From Actinomycetes bacterium (GTDB taxonomy: Bacteria > Actinomycetota > Coriobacteriia > WRKU01), in the NCBI GenBank assembly GCA_009781565.1, contig WQXV01000036.1, positions 1-8,660 of the forward strand: 8,660 nucleotides of DNA, written 5' to 3'. Within the stretch, counting starts at the first letter, position 1. Each line of letters opens with the position of its first letter. Shown piece by piece: positions 1 through 5,706 of the stretch. Position numbers and translations under genes: made by a program. The notes below the pieces were generated by a model. It was not told where the DNA came from. It was given only the letters and a program-made list of their open reading frames with translations, and did not search any database.

Positions 1-197
1 CCATGCTGGCTACGTGACTCGCGCTCGTCATCTGAGCGGGCGACGATGATCTCATCGCCTTCTTGGGTAACACTGATCAAAGGAGAGATCTCCTGGGAGA
101 GTTCGCCCTTTGGCCCCTTCACCGATACTTTCGATCCCTCGACGGTTACCTCGACACCTGAAGGGACGGGAATAGGCATTTTTCCAATACGTGACAT
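1..197 (-). CDS. rplF: 50S ribosomal protein L6, N-terminal part (runs off the window)
   Basis: L6 is a large-subunit protein that binds 23S rRNA near the sarcin-ricin loop, where the elongation factors dock. Only the first 65 codons are present; the rest lies beyond the low-coordinate edge. The start MSRIGKMPIPVP, followed by VEVTVEGSKVSVKGPKGELS, is the family's standard N-terminus and first beta-sheet repeat, so the ATG at 197-195 is well supported. It lies 18 nt after the rpsH stop. Upstream purine runs (AAAGG beginning right after the rpsH TAG, and AGAGG close to the ATG) could serve as ribosome binding site, but neither is ideal. The order rpsN-rpsH-rplF is the usual spc-operon order. 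The visible part is intact and in frame. Confidence 0.96.
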   Translation of the reverse strand, partial: MSRIGKMPIPVPSGVEVTVEGSKVSVKGPKGELSQEISPLISVTQEGDEIIVARSDDERESRSQH

Positions 198-215
198 CGC
201 CTCTGGATTCCTTTC

Positions 216-614
216 CTACCACACGTGGGCAAGCACTTCGCCGCCCACTCCAATATCGCGGGCATCGTGATCGCTCATGATGCCTTTTGAAGTCGAGATG
301 ATCGCAATACCAAGACCACCGAGGACACGCGGGATCTCGTCAGCTTTGACGTAGCGACGAAGCCCCGGTTTGGAGATACGGTCGATACCGGTGATGACGC
401 GCTCACGCTTATCCCCATATTTGAGGGTGATGATCAGCTGGTCGACCGGACTGGCCTTCTCGACACGCCAATCGGTGATATAGCCCTCTTCGAGCAGGAT
501 CTTCGCGATCGCCTCAAGTTTCTTACTGGTCGGCATCGCACACTCCGGAAGCGCAGCTCTATTCGCATTGCGAATGCGGGTGAGCATATCGGCTATTGGA
601 TCATTCATTGACAT
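216..614 (-). CDS. rpsH: 30S ribosomal protein S8
   Basis: S8 is a primary 16S rRNA-binding protein of the small-subunit platform (central domain). The 132-residue product has the normal family length. It begins MSMNDPIADMLTRIRNANRA, the canonical N-terminus, and ends with the conserved rRNA-binding segment STSKGIMSD...GVGGEVLAHVW. The ATG at 614-612 is preferred because a GAGGAG ribosome binding site (624-629) sits 9 nt upstream; the ATG two codons later is too far from it. The gene follows rpsN after an unusually long 81-nt spacer. In E. coli S8 is the translational repressor of the spc operon. Whether it acts that way here cannot be read from the sequence, although the long spacer upstream is one place to look. 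The stop is TAG. Confidence 0.99.
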   Translation of the reverse strand: MSMNDPIADMLTRIRNANRAALPECAMPTSKKLEAIAKILLEEGYITDWRVEKASPVDQLIITLKYGDKRERVITGIDRISKPGLRRYVKADEIPRVLGGLGIAIISTSKGIMSDHDARDIGVGGEVLAHVW

Positions 615-695
615 AGTGGTGTACTCCTCTAGTTACTTTCTCTTCCTCGAACCATTCATCATCGGATCATTATCGCGGTCGCGCGCAGCGTTCGC

Positions 696-881
696 TTACC
701 AGCTGGCTTTATGGACACCGGGAAGTTCGCCGCGGTTGGCCATCTCGCGCAGACAGATCCGGCACACGCCGAACTGACGATAGACCGAACGCGGACGTCC
801 GCACTTCGTACAACGGCTGTAGGCACGCGTCGAGTACTTCGGCTCGCGTTTTGCTTTCGCTATGAGTGATTTCTTCGCCAT
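696..881 (-). CDS. rpsN: 30S ribosomal protein S14, zinc-binding (type Z)
   Basis: S14 belongs to the small-subunit head and contacts S3, S10 and S19. The product is only 61 residues, the short zinc-containing form (also called rpsZ), as opposed to the roughly 90-100-residue zinc-free form. Four cysteines at residues 24, 27, 40 and 43 (C-x2-C-x12-C-x2-C) form the zinc ribbon, and the C-terminus GVHKASW is typical. The ATG at 881-879 has a GAGGT-type ribosome binding site about 8 nt upstream. It lies 22 nt after rplE, the usual spc position. In many bacteria a zinc-free paralogue elsewhere replaces this form under zinc limitation (established for the family); none is in this window. The stop is TAA. 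Confidence 0.98.
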   Translation of the reverse strand: MAKKSLIAKAKREPKYSTRAYSRCTKCGRPRSVYRQFGVCRICLREMANRGELPGVHKASW

Positions 882-903
882 AGATCTACCTCATCAACCT
901 TTC

Positions 904-1449
904 CTAGTTATCCTTGAACGGGAAACCGAATCCCGCAAGAAGGGCGCGTGCACCTAGATCGTCGTTGGCACTGGTCACGATGGTGACATCCATGCCGCGC
1001 GTCCGATCGATCTTGTCATAGTCGACTTCAGGGAATATCAGCTGCTCGGTCAGTCCCAAGCTGTAGTTACCACGTCCGTCGAAACTGGACAGCGGTAGAC
1101 CACGGAAGTCGCGGATCCGCGGTATCGCGGTCGAGAGAAGCCGATCGAAGAACTCCCACATGCGGTCTCCTCGCAGCGTGACTTTCGCTCCGATGGGCAT
1201 TCCGGCGCGGATCTTGAATCCCGCGATGGATTTGCGTGCTTTGGTGATCGTGGGCTGCTGACCGGTGATGGTTCGCAGATCCTCGATCGCGCCATCCATC
1301 TGTTTGGAATCAGCTGCCGCCTCGCCGACACCCATGTTGACGACGATCTTCTCAAGGCGAGGGATCTGCATGACATTGTCCAGCCCAAGCTCTTCAGAGA
1401 TCTTGGGAGCAACCTCGCTCATATACTTTTCTTTTAGCCGAGGGGCCAT
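904..1449 (-). CDS. rplE: 50S ribosomal protein L5
   Basis: L5 binds 5S rRNA and helps attach the 5S particle to the central protuberance of the large subunit, where it also contacts P-site tRNA. The 181-residue product matches the family length. Recognisable parts are IPRLEKIVVNMGVGEAAAD near residue 30, then ITGQQPTITKARKSIAGFKIR, the segment RMWEFFDRLLSTAIPRIRDF, and the terminal FGFPFKDN. The MWEF.DRLL..A.PRIRDFRG wording and the FPFK-N ending resemble actinobacterial L5. The ATG at 1449-1447 lies 12 nt after the rplX stop, with AAGGGA in between as a plausible ribosome binding site. The stop is TAG and is immediately followed by the recurrent GAAAGG. Confidence 0.99.
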   Translation of the reverse strand: MAPRLKEKYMSEVAPKISEELGLDNVMQIPRLEKIVVNMGVGEAAADSKQMDGAIEDLRTITGQQPTITKARKSIAGFKIRAGMPIGAKVTLRGDRMWEFFDRLLSTAIPRIRDFRGLPLSSFDGRGNYSLGLTEQLIFPEVDYDKIDRTRGMDVTIVTSANDDLGARALLAGFGFPFKDN

Positions 1450-1461
1450 TGCTTATCCCTT

Positions 1462-1779
1462 CTAATCAATATCTTTACCGCAGGCTTTGCAGCTGCGGAC
1501 GCGGTTTCCATCGATGCGCTTGATCTGCACACGCGTTGGCTTGTGGCAGTTGGGGCACTCGAGCATGACATTGCTGACATGTATCGGTTGCTCGCGCTCT
1601 TGAAACCCACCTTGAGGATTGTCCTGGGTGGGACGCATCGCCTTTTTCGCGACGGCGACCTGCTCGCAGACCACGCGCTCGCTCTGAGGATAGGCGCGCA
1701 GCACACGGGAGCGCTTTCCCTTATCTTTACCGGCGATCACTACTACGCGATCGCCCTTTTTGATTCTAAATTTGGCCAT
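1462..1779 (-). CDS. rplX: 50S ribosomal protein L24 with C-terminal four-cysteine ribbon
   Basis: L24 is an assembly-initiator protein of the large subunit that binds the 5' domain of 23S rRNA near the tunnel exit. The 105-residue product opens with a KOW motif (KKGDRVVVIAGKDKGK, residues 7-22), continues with the conserved RPTQDNPQGGF and PIHVSNVML segments, and ends in a ribbon with cysteines at 75, 78, 97 and 100 (CPNC...CKAC). Such a pair of CxxC knuckles also occurs in Thermus L24; zinc binding is inferred. A further cysteine, C38, is isolated. The ATG at 1779-1777 lies 14 nt after rplN; the purine-rich AAAGAGAAGAG before it is only a fair ribosome binding site. The stop is TAG. Confidence 0.99.
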   Translation of the reverse strand: MAKFRIKKGDRVVVIAGKDKGKRSRVLRAYPQSERVVCEQVAVAKKAMRPTQDNPQGGFQEREQPIHVSNVMLECPNCHKPTRVQIKRIDGNRVRSCKACGKDID

Positions 1780-1793
1780 TACTCTTCTCTTTC

Positions 1794-2165
1794 CTACAGT
1801 ACTTCGGGAGCCAACGAGACGATCTTCATGTATTTCTTGTCGCGCAACTCACGGGCCACCGGTCCAAAAATACGGGTCCCACGAGGAGCTCCGGTCGCAG
1901 GGTCGATCACGACCGCTGCATTGTCATCGAACTTGATATAGCTGCCATCGCTGCGACGGACCTCTTTGACACAGCGCACGACGACCGCTTGGACGATCTC
2001 GCCCTTCTTGATCGCGGCGTTCGGTGTCGCTTCCTTTACCGAGCACACGATGACATCACCGACACGGGCGTAGCGGCGCTTCGAGCCGCCAAGCACCTTG
2101 ATCACGGCGAGCTTGCGCGCACCGCTGTTGTCGGCGACCTTGAGTCTGGTTTCTGCCTGAATCAT
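1794..2165 (-). CDS. rplN: 50S ribosomal protein L14
   Basis: L14 is a large-subunit protein at the subunit interface. It forms part of bridge B8 and is the docking site of the silencing factor RsfS in other bacteria (family knowledge). The 123-residue product is of standard length and very well conserved: MIQAETRLKVADNSGAR at the start, VLGGSKRRYARVGDVIV next, then KKGEIVQAVVVR, and the closing TRIFGPVARELRDK followed by MKIVSLAPEVL. The ATG at 2165-2163 lies 10 nt after the rpsQ stop, so translational coupling is likely. The spacer carries a G-rich run rather than a strong Shine-Dalgarno sequence. The stop is TAG, part of the recurrent TAGGAAAG. Confidence 0.99.
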   Translation of the reverse strand: MIQAETRLKVADNSGARKLAVIKVLGGSKRRYARVGDVIVCSVKEATPNAAIKKGEIVQAVVVRCVKEVRRSDGSYIKFDDNAAVVIDPATGAPRGTRIFGPVARELRDKKYMKIVSLAPEVL

Positions 2166-2175
2166 CGTCTACCCC

Positions 2176-2442
2176 CTACTTTGCCTTCTCGATGATATCG
2201 ATCAGGCGCCACCGCTTCATCTTCGAGAGCGGGCGGGTCGCCATGACCGTCACCGTATCTCCCACCCCGGCCTCATTGTTCTCATCATGAACATGAAGCT
2301 TAGTCGAGGTGGTGATCATCTTTCCATAGAGAGGGTGCTGCTTGCGCGCATCGACCCGGATCACGATCGACTTATCACCCGAGTCACTGATGACGACACC
2401 GGTGTAGGTCTTGCGATTGTTTCTCTCATCACTCTTAGCCAT
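2176..2442 (-). CDS. rpsQ: 30S ribosomal protein S17
   Basis: S17 is an early-assembling small-subunit protein with an OB fold that binds the 16S 5' domain. The 88-residue product shows the usual RKTYTGVVISDSGDKSIVI strand pair, HPLYGKMI, the VGDTVTVMATRPLSKMKRWRL core and a lysine-containing end. The ATG at 2442-2440 overlaps the end of rpmC by 8 nt (ATGGCTAA). A very strong ribosome binding site (GAGGAGGT) lies inside rpmC, so the start is well fixed and translational coupling to rpmC is likely. The stop is TAG, 10 nt before rplN. Confidence 0.99.
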   Translation of the reverse strand: MAKSDERNNRKTYTGVVISDSGDKSIVIRVDARKQHPLYGKMITTSTKLHVHDENNEAGVGDTVTVMATRPLSKMKRWRLIDIIEKAK

Positions 2443-2668
2443 GGACGCTTACCTCCTCGGGCGAGGCTGCGCGTGCGGCAGCGATCTCTCGCATGCGGAT
2501 CTCGGTCAACAGACGCGCGATCGTTTTCTTCACCTGACTGATCTTGGACGTGTCATCTACCTGACCGGTCGCAAGACGGAAGCGCAAGTTGAAAAGCTCT
2601 TCGCGTGCATTGGCCAGCTCTTTAGAGAGATCTTGATCGCCCAATGCATGTATTTCCTTTGCTTTCAT
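2435..2668 (-). CDS. rpmC: 50S ribosomal protein L29
   Basis: L29 is a small helical protein at the peptide-exit site of the large subunit, next to L23; the pair forms the docking area for trigger factor and SRP (family knowledge). The 77-residue product begins MKAKEIHALGDQDL and carries the signature ELFNLRF (residues 24-30) followed by LATGQ and a second helix ending near IRMREIAAA. It is about ten residues longer than most L29 proteins. The extra C-terminal residues are those that host the rpsQ ribosome binding site and the 8-nt overlap with rpsQ. The ATG at 2668-2666 lies 3 nt after the rplP stop, with GGAGG (2677-2681 region) about 8-10 nt upstream inside rplP. The stop is TAA. Confidence 0.99.
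   Translation of the reverse strand: MKAKEIHALGDQDLSKELANAREELFNLRFRLATGQVDDTSKISQVKKTIARLLTEIRMREIAAARAASPEEVSVHG
2450..2458 (-). promoter_or_regulatory. Ribosome binding site of rpsQ inside rpmC
   Basis: The minus strand reads GAGGAGGTA, with the GGAGG core 9 nt before the rpsQ ATG. In the rpmC frame the same bases encode Glu-Glu-Val (residues 71-73), so the C-terminal tail of L29 is shaped by the initiation signal of the next gene. Confidence 0.85.
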
Positions 2669-2671
2669 CTG

Positions 2672-3226
2672 CTACGCCTCCTTATCTGAATTCTCGGAAC
2701 TGTCACTGTCATGCTCATCGATGAGCTCGACCTCTGCCGGACTCTCTTCAAGCAGACCGGCGGTCAGTGCCGCCTCTCCTCGATACGAGTCCTTGACCAC
2801 GAATCCTTCAGGCAGCGGCTTCTCACGCTTGATGAACTTGGTCTTGATGGGCAACTTGTGGGAGGCGAGACGTAATGCCTCTTTGGCAACGCTCTCGTCG
2901 ACCCCGGCAACCTCGAACATGACGCGACCAGGTTTGACGACCGCGACCCATTTCTCGGGGTTACCCTTACCGGAACCCATACGGGTCTCGGCAGGTTTTT
3001 GTGTCACGGGTTTGTCGGGAAAGATATTGATCCAGACCTGACCGCCACGTTTCATGTGGCGGGTCATCGCAACACGGGCAGCCTCGATCTGGCGGTTGGT
3101 GATCCAGGCCTTCTCTTGGGCTTGGAGACCATACTCGCCGAAGTTCACCTCGGTGCCACCCTTCGCGCGTCCTTTCATGGAGCCACGCTGCACCTTACGG
3201 TGCTTAACACGCTTTGGCATCAACAT
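2672..3226 (-). CDS. rplP: 50S ribosomal protein L16 with long acidic C-terminal extension
   Basis: L16 organises the A-site and central-protuberance side of the large subunit and is needed late in its assembly. Residues 1-136 form a complete family member: MLMPKRVKHRK, KGGTEVNFGEYGL, ITNRQIEAARVAMTRHMKRGG, the ETRMGSGKGNPEKWV loop (Arg82 matches the arginine that is hydroxylated in E. coli L16), and ALRLASHKLPIKTKF. Family members usually end here or within about ten residues. This protein continues for 48 residues (137-184), becoming strongly acidic: 9 Asp/Glu and one Lys in the last 20 residues. The ATG at 3226-3224 is chosen because homologues start ML-PKR and because GGGAGGT (3237-3243) lies 10 nt upstream. 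The gene starts 5 nt after rpsC and ends 3 nt before rpmC. The stop is TAG. Confidence 0.98.
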   Translation of the reverse strand: MLMPKRVKHRKVQRGSMKGRAKGGTEVNFGEYGLQAQEKAWITNRQIEAARVAMTRHMKRGGQVWINIFPDKPVTQKPAETRMGSGKGNPEKWVAVVKPGRVMFEVAGVDESVAKEALRLASHKLPIKTKFIKREKPLPEGFVVKDSYRGEAALTAGLLEESPAEVELIDEHDSDSSENSDKEA

Positions 3227-3231
3227 TGTTT

Positions 3232-3942
3232 TTACGACCTCCCGCCTCTATTACTCCGACGGTTCCCACTGCGCGGGGCGCGAACGCCTTCGAGCGCAGG
3301 GGTGAGCGGTGGCTGCCCAGGCAGCACCTCACCGTGGTATATCCAAACTTTCACTCCGATAATGCCCATCGCCGTCTGTGCGCGGGCGGTTCCGTAATCG
3401 ATACAGGCACGCAGCGTATGCAGAGGGACCCTGCCCTCACGATACCATTCGCGACGTGACATCTCGGCACCACCCAGACGACCGGCACACTGCACACGGA
3501 TGCCCAGTGCACCGCTCTTCATCGCAGTCGTGACCGCTTTGCGCATCGCGCGACGGAACGCCACACGACCGACCAGCTGATCGGCGATCGATTGGGCGAC
3601 CAGTGTCGCGTCCAGCTCGGGACGGACGATCTCGGTGATCTTGACATCGACCGGCCCACCGGTGATATCGGCGATCTCTTTGCGCAGGATGTCGATCTCG
3701 GCGCCACCTTTACCGATCACAATGCCGGGACGAGCGGTATGGATGTTGATATAGGCCTTCTCACCCTTACGCTCGATAAAGATCTTTGAGACCGCTGCAC
3801 GCTCAAGACGAGTGCTCAAGAACTCGCGCAGTTGGATGTCGTTTGCCAGCGTCGCCGCATAATCCTTACCGCCGAACCACACACTGCGATGCGGTTCGGT
3901 GATACCCAGGCGAAAGCCGATAGGACAGACTTTTTGACCCAT
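3232..3942 (-). CDS. rpsC: 30S ribosomal protein S3
   Basis: S3 is part of the small-subunit head and lines the mRNA entry tunnel, where it contributes to mRNA unwinding. The 236-residue product has MGQKVCPIGFRLGI at the start, a type II KH domain with the GKGG loop at residues 77-80, and the mRNA-entry basic patch RRAMRK at residues 130-135. The C-terminal domain reads LGGAEMSRREWYREGRVPLHTLRA and ends GVKVWIYHGE plus a short basic tail rich in Arg, Gly and Ser. The ATG at 3942-3940 lies 2 nt after the rplV stop, and its ribosome binding site AAGGAG (3948-3953) encodes the last residues of L22. The stop is TAA. Confidence 0.99.
   Translation of the reverse strand: MGQKVCPIGFRLGITEPHRSVWFGGKDYAATLANDIQLREFLSTRLERAAVSKIFIERKGEKAYINIHTARPGIVIGKGGAEIDILRKEIADITGGPVDVKITEIVRPELDATLVAQSIADQLVGRVAFRRAMRKAVTTAMKSGALGIRVQCAGRLGGAEMSRREWYREGRVPLHTLRACIDYGTARAQTAMGIIGVKVWIYHGEVLPGQPPLTPALEGVRAPRSGNRRSNRGGRS
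3237..3243 (-). promoter_or_regulatory. Ribosome binding site of rplP inside rpsC
   Basis: The minus strand reads GGGAGGT, 10 nt before the rplP ATG at 3226. It lies in the last codons of rpsC (Gly-Arg-Ser) and supports the upstream of the two closely spaced in-frame ATGs. The second ATG, at 3220, would be 16 nt away. Confidence 0.75.
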
Positions 3943-3944
3943 AC

Positions 3945-4280
3945 CTACTCCTTGGTTCCGACAACCACGGTAATGTGGCTGGTACGCTTACGAATACGAA
4001 ACGCGCGACCCTGGGCACGAGGACGGATCCTCTTGAGCGTCGGGCCATCATCGACATAGATCTCTAAGACATGCAGGTCTTCTGCCTGTGTCTGAGTGGT
4101 GTACTCGGCATTTGCGACAGCACTGTTGAGCGCTTTGAGCACGATCTCGGCGGCAGCGCGATCAGAGAACTGAAGGATCTGACGAGCTTCAGCCACCGAC
4201 TTGCCACGGATGAGATCGGCGACAAGGCGTGCTTTGCGCGGTGCAACGCGTTGAAAACGAGCAACTGCTTTGGCTTCCAT
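3945..4280 (-). CDS. rplV: 50S ribosomal protein L22
   Basis: L22 contacts all domains of 23S rRNA and its long beta-hairpin lines the nascent-peptide tunnel. The 111-residue product has normal length. It shows the N-terminal VAPRKARLVADLIRGK (residues 12-27), the NSAVANAEY helix, and the hairpin with RPRAQGRA (86-93), the region where macrolide-resistance changes occur in other bacteria; the motif looks wild type. The ATG at 4280-4278 lies 16 nt after the rpsS stop. That spacer starts with GAAAGGT, a possible though distant ribosome binding site. The gene ends with AAG GAG TAG, which doubles as the Shine-Dalgarno sequence for rpsC. Confidence 0.99.
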   Translation of the reverse strand: MEAKAVARFQRVAPRKARLVADLIRGKSVAEARQILQFSDRAAAEIVLKALNSAVANAEYTTQTQAEDLHVLEIYVDDGPTLKRIRPRAQGRAFRIRKRTSHITVVVGTKE

Positions 4281-4296
4281 CTAAGCGCTACCTTTC

Positions 4297-4554
4297 CTAC
4301 TTGTTATGGCCACGATAGGTACGCGTGGGAGCGAACTCGCCCAGCTTGTGTCCTACCATCGACTCGGTGATATAGATCGGGACATGTTTACGACCGTCGT
4401 GTACCGCAATGGTGTGACCGACCATCTCAGGAAAGATGGTCGAGGCACGCGACCAGGTCTTGATGACGTCTTTGCGGCCTTCTTCGTTCATCTCTTGGAT
4501 ACGGCTTAAGAGACGAGGCTCGACAAATGGTCCCTTTTTTAAACTTCTGCTCAC
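4297..4554 (-). CDS. rpsS: 30S ribosomal protein S19 (GTG start)
   Basis: S19 sits at the top of the small-subunit head with S13 and S14 and takes part in bridges to the large subunit. From a GTG at 4554-4552 the product is 85 residues: MSRSLKKGPFVEPRLLSRI, then IKTWSRASTIFPEMVGHTIAVHDGRKHVPIYI-type core, and GHKLGEFAPTRTYRGH near the end (residues 68-83). The open frame extends further upstream to 4656, but that part overlaps rplB and has no family similarity. The GTG matches the conserved N-terminus exactly and has GAGGAGGAG 6 nt upstream, so it is the start. The gene lies 17 nt after rplB. The stop is TAG, within TAGGAAAG. Confidence 0.98.
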   Translation of the reverse strand: MSRSLKKGPFVEPRLLSRIQEMNEEGRKDVIKTWSRASTIFPEMVGHTIAVHDGRKHVPIYITESMVGHKLGEFAPTRTYRGHNK

Positions 4555-4560
4555 TGCTGG

Positions 4561-4569
4561 CTCCTCCTC
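4561..4569 (-). promoter_or_regulatory. Ribosome binding site of rpsS
   Basis: The minus strand reads GAGGAGGAG, 6 nt before the GTG at 4554. It lies in the rplB-rpsS spacer just after the rplB stop and decides the start of rpsS in favour of the GTG over the longer upstream open frame. Confidence 0.85.
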
Positions 4570-4571
4570 GT

Positions 4572-5402
4572 CTATTTCTTGCGCCGTCTGATGATCAGAC
4601 GATCGGTCGATTTGTTCTTCTGACGGGTGCGATGACCCTTGGTCGGCACACCCCACGGGGTGACCGGGTGACGTCCCGCTGATTTGTTCTTTCCTTCACC
4701 ACCACCATGGGGGTGATCGACCGGATTCATGACGGTACCACGAACGGTGGGACGCACGCCCTTGTGGCGCATACGACCGGCTTTACCCCAGTTTATGTTG
4801 GAGTGATCGGCATTGCCGACCTCACCGATGGTGGCACGGCACTCGATGAGCACACGGCGCATCTCGGAGCTGGGCATACGCAAGATGGCATATTTGCCCT
4901 CTTTACCCATCAGCTGGACCGAAGTCCCCGCACTGCGCGCGAGCGCAGCTCCACGACCGGGTTCGAGCTCGACTGCGTGGATGACGGTACCGACCGGGAT
5001 GTCTTTGAGCTTGAGCGCACAACCCGGCTTGATATCGCTTCCCTCACCGGAGGTGATGGTCTGTCCGACCTCGAGACCCTTGGGCGCCAGTATATAGCGC
5101 TTCTCGCCATCGGCGTAGTGCAAAAGCGCGATACGCGCGTTGCGGTTGGGATCGTACTCGATCGACGCGACACGTGCCGGTACCCCGTCTTTGTTGCGCT
5201 TGAAATCGATGACGCGATAGCGACGCTTGTGTCCGCCACCTTGGTGACGCACCGTGATACGCCCGCGATTGTTGCGTCCGCCCTTCTTGGGGAGCGGCTC
5301 GAGCAAGGACTTCTCAGGCGTCGTGGAGGTGATATCGGAAAAGTCCGATACACTCATACCCCGACGACCGGGAGAAGTGGGTTTGTATTTCTTGACAGCC
5401 AT
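4572..5402 (-). CDS. rplB: 50S ribosomal protein L2
   Basis: L2 is one of the most conserved large-subunit proteins. It binds domain IV of 23S rRNA, is needed for subunit association and supports the peptidyl-transferase centre. The 276-residue product begins MAVKKYKPTSPGRRGMSV and contains the RNA-binding segments GRNNRGRITVRHQGGGHKRR and YDPNRNARIALLHYADGEKR. The signature VMNPVDHPHGGGEG follows, with His230 matching the functionally important His229 of E. coli, and the protein ends in a basic tail, IIRRRKK. The ATG at 5402-5400 is the family start. An in-frame extension to 5456 overlaps rplW and is rejected. GGAGAGGT lies just upstream, immediately after the rplW stop. The stop is TAG. Confidence 0.99.
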   Translation of the reverse strand: MAVKKYKPTSPGRRGMSVSDFSDITSTTPEKSLLEPLPKKGGRNNRGRITVRHQGGGHKRRYRVIDFKRNKDGVPARVASIEYDPNRNARIALLHYADGEKRYILAPKGLEVGQTITSGEGSDIKPGCALKLKDIPVGTVIHAVELEPGRGAALARSAGTSVQLMGKEGKYAILRMPSSEMRRVLIECRATIGEVGNADHSNINWGKAGRMRHKGVRPTVRGTVMNPVDHPHGGGEGKNKSAGRHPVTPWGVPTKGHRTRQKNKSTDRLIIRRRKK

Positions 5403-5415
5403 GCGTAACCTCTCC

Positions 5416-5706
5416 TTATGCGGCCGGGAAGATATCGATCTTGTCACCCTCGGCAAGGGTCACAAGCGCTTTCTTCCAGTTCTTCGTCTTACCCAATGCA
5501 TAGCGAACGCGGCGCGGTTTTCCCGACACGTTCATCGTGTTGACTTTGATGACCTTCACGTCGAAGATCTCTTCGACCGCACGTGCGATCTGCGGTTTGG
5601 TCGCATCTTTGGCGACCTCGAAGGTATAGACGTTGTTCTCCTCTATCGCGTCGACCGATTTCTCCGACACGATGGGACGGATGATTATTTGTCGAGGATC
5701 TCTCAC
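5416..5706 (-). CDS. rplW: 50S ribosomal protein L23 (GTG start overlapping rplD stop)
   Basis: L23 lies at the peptide-exit site and is the main docking point for trigger factor and SRP. From a GTG at 5706-5704 the product is 96 residues, the normal length. It starts MRDPRQIIIRPIVSEKS, the conserved family opening, continues with YTFEVAKDATKPQIARAVEEIF and VNTMNVSGKPRR, and ends with GDKIDIFPAA. The start shares one base with the rplD stop (TAGTG), so termination-reinitiation coupling with rplD is likely. An in-frame start at 5748 would add 14 residues inside rplD that have no family counterpart. The strong GAGGAGGT at 5716-5723 favours the GTG. The stop is TAA. Confidence 0.97.
   Translation of the reverse strand: MRDPRQIIIRPIVSEKSVDAIEENNVYTFEVAKDATKPQIARAVEEIFDVKVIKVNTMNVSGKPRRVRYALGKTKNWKKALVTLAEGDKIDIFPAA

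Noticed and set aside
615..695. An internal promoter in the rpsN-rpsH spacer
   Set aside because: I could not find a convincing -35/-10 pair with proper spacing on the minus strand.
2675..2818. The L16 tail as a frameshift artefact
   Set aside because: The reading frame stays open with a sensible composition up to a stop 3 nt before rpmC, and the tail codons carry the rpmC ribosome binding site. A sequencing frameshift would not be expected to preserve that layout.
4555..4656. Longer in-frame N-terminus for S19 starting at 4656
   Set aside because: The extra 34 residues overlap the end of rplB and lack family similarity; the GTG at 4554 has a strong SD and gives the exact conserved N-terminus.
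4707..5408. A 233-codon open frame on the plus strand, antisense to rplB
   Set aside because: It mirrors the strongly biased codons of rplB, has no recognisable family or ribosome binding site, and lies wholly inside a certain gene. The same applies to the plus-strand frames opposite fusA (7751-8305) and rplP (2721-3041).
5404..5456. Longer in-frame N-terminus for L2 starting at 5456
   Set aside because: The extra 18 residues overlap rplW and match nothing in the L2 family, while MAVKKYKP at 5402 is the standard start with an SD just before it.
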